This document shows, in pieces, positions 63,269 to 64,000 of a stretch of DNA of 64,000 nucleotides. Position 1 is the stretch's first letter; each line of letters begins with the position of its first letter. The notes under the pieces are model-generated. The model made no database searches. It worked only from the letters and a program-made list of their open reading frames with translations, and was not told the origin of the DNA. The DNA is from UBA6522 sp963664945 (lineage in GTDB: Bacteria > Pseudomonadota > Gammaproteobacteria > Steroidobacterales > Rariloculaceae). The position numbers were made by a program, and so were the translations under genes. The stretch is from the NCBI GenBank assembly GCA_963664945.1, contig OY761822.1:4836001-4900000 (forward strand). The letters are read 5' to 3'.

Positions 63269-63910
63269 ATGGACCTGATCTCCCTGTCGGAACTCTCCGC
63301 GCTCGTGCAGGTGATCCTGGTGGACCTGGTGCTGGCCGGGGACAACGCCATCGTCATCGGCATGGCCGTCGTCGGCCTTCCCGCTCATTTGCGCGGCCGG
63401 GTGCTGCTCTTCGGCATCGCCGCGGCGACGGGCCTTCGGATCGTGTTCGCGCTGCTGACCGTGTATCTGCTGCAGATCATCGGCTTGCTGCTGGCCGGCG
63501 GCATTCTGCTGCTTTGGGTGAGCTGGAAGCTCTGGCGTGAACTCAGGGCCCAGTCCCGGCAGCAACACGCGGCCCGCAATATTGGGACGATGGCCGGCAG
63601 CGAGCCCTTGGACGACGTTCGGGCGCCGGTCAAATCCCTGCGTTCCGCGGTCACGCAGATCATCATTGCCGACGTGTCGATGTCGCTGGATAATGTGCTC
63701 GCGGTGGCGGGCGTCGCCCGGGACCACCTTTGGGTGCTGATATTCGGCCTGGCGTTGTCCGTCGCCTTCATGGGACTGGCCGCCGCGCTGATCGCCCGGA
63801 TTCTCGCCCGCAACCACTGGATCGGATACCTGGGGCTTGCCGTCATCCTCTATGTTTCGGTGAGCATGATCCACGAAGGGACGCATCAGATTATTGGAGC
63901 CATGGGTTAG
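63269..63910 (+). CDS. TerC/YjbE-family membrane transporter
   Basis: 213 aa with about seven membrane segments. Signature aspartates in VLAGDNAIVIGMAV and ADVSMSLDNVLAVAGVA mark the TerC family; several members export Mn2+ or protect against metal and tellurite stress. A cytoplasmic loop (RELRAQSRQQHAARN) lies between the two halves. Two bases separate its stop from the next start. Confidence 0.92.
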   Translation: MDLISLSELSALVQVILVDLVLAGDNAIVIGMAVVGLPAHLRGRVLLFGIAAATGLRIVFALLTVYLLQIIGLLLAGGILLLWVSWKLWRELRAQSRQQHAARNIGTMAGSEPLDDVRAPVKSLRSAVTQIIIADVSMSLDNVLAVAGVARDHLWVLIFGLALSVAFMGLAAALIARILARNHWIGYLGLAVILYVSVSMIHEGTHQIIGAMG

Positions 63911-63912
63911 CC

Positions 63913-64000
63913 ATGAATGAAGGCGATACAGACCGGCGGCCGGACCTCTCGGCACTGCGCATGACCGAGGACGACTACTCCCCTCGACGCTCCGGATGGT
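63913..64000 (+). CDS. N-terminus of a probable RND-efflux adaptor, partial
   Basis: 29 codons before the window ends: MNEGDTDRRPDLSALRMTED then a basic run SPRRSGW. A short charged cytoplasmic leader of the form PDLSALR..RRxxW typically precedes the membrane anchor of HlyD/AcrA-like adaptors. Only the leader is visible, so this is a tentative reading. Confidence 0.35.
   Translation, partial: MNEGDTDRRPDLSALRMTEDDYSPRRSGW

Noticed and set aside
61741..63540. 599-codon plus frame opposite the metalloprotease
   Set aside because: The minus strand holds the HExxHxxGxxH protein; this frame has no domain.

Overview
The window is high-GC proteobacterial DNA, most likely from a gammaproteobacterium with an envelope rich in exported and TonB-dependent proteins. 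This rests on family content (TonB-dependent receptor, DUF6152 proteins, DUF5117-type metalloprotease, TerC, HicAB), not on a marker gene. No rRNA or tRNA was seen.

Layout. 1-9.3 kb: tail of a CDGSH iron-sulfur protein, a Phd/VapC-type toxin-antitoxin pair, a truncated-type alkylsulfatase-like metallo-hydrolase, an arylsulfotransferase-like lipoprotein, exported DUF6152-type proteins, a lectin-esterase fusion and a di-haem cytochrome c. 9.3-17.6 kb: first defence block, with a nuclease-like gene cut near its end by an intact IS66 element (perfect 8-bp target duplication), an McrBC pair with an N-terminal EVE-like module, and a divergent DNA methyltransferase. 17.6-22.9 kb: metabolic and exported genes. 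22.9-28.6 kb: HicAB and an Mre11/SMC-like pair resembling YhaO/YhaN. 29.3-52.7 kb: a 13-gene, leftward, almost gapless BREX type 1 operon. 53.1-54.0 kb: a Uma2 nuclease and a three-repeat CRISPR array of type I-E geometry without cas genes. 54.0-64.0 kb: TonB-dependent receptor, a small exported protein made of repeated TonB-box-like motifs, more DUF6152-type genes, two small membrane proteins, a zinc metalloprotease, TerC and the start of a probable efflux adaptor.

The BREX operon is the centre of interest. Its core (brxA-like, brxB, brxC, pglX, pglZ type B, brxL) carries two inserted cargo blocks. Between brxC and pglX lie an ABC-type ATPase with a DUF4276 partner (PARIS-like in layout) and a multi-pass membrane protein. 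Between pglX and pglZ lie five coupled genes: TrlF/Ppl-like PHP-SMC ATPase, AlbA_2 protein, UvrD-like helicase, DarT-like DNA ADP-ribosyltransferase and an ADP-ribosylglycohydrolase with a C-terminal helix-turn-helix-like region. The last two look like a DNA ADP-ribosylation toxin with an ARH-type rather than macrodomain antitoxin. Stop/start overlaps of 1-20 bases join most of these genes, so the cargo is probably co-expressed with BREX.

A second theme is a family of exported proteins in which DUF6152 and another domain (two conserved cysteines and a G-x-W-x-G-x-(T/A/S)-L-V-(V/I) core) occur as separate neighbouring genes and as fusions, implying that they work together. All assignments come from reading motifs by eye; no search was run.
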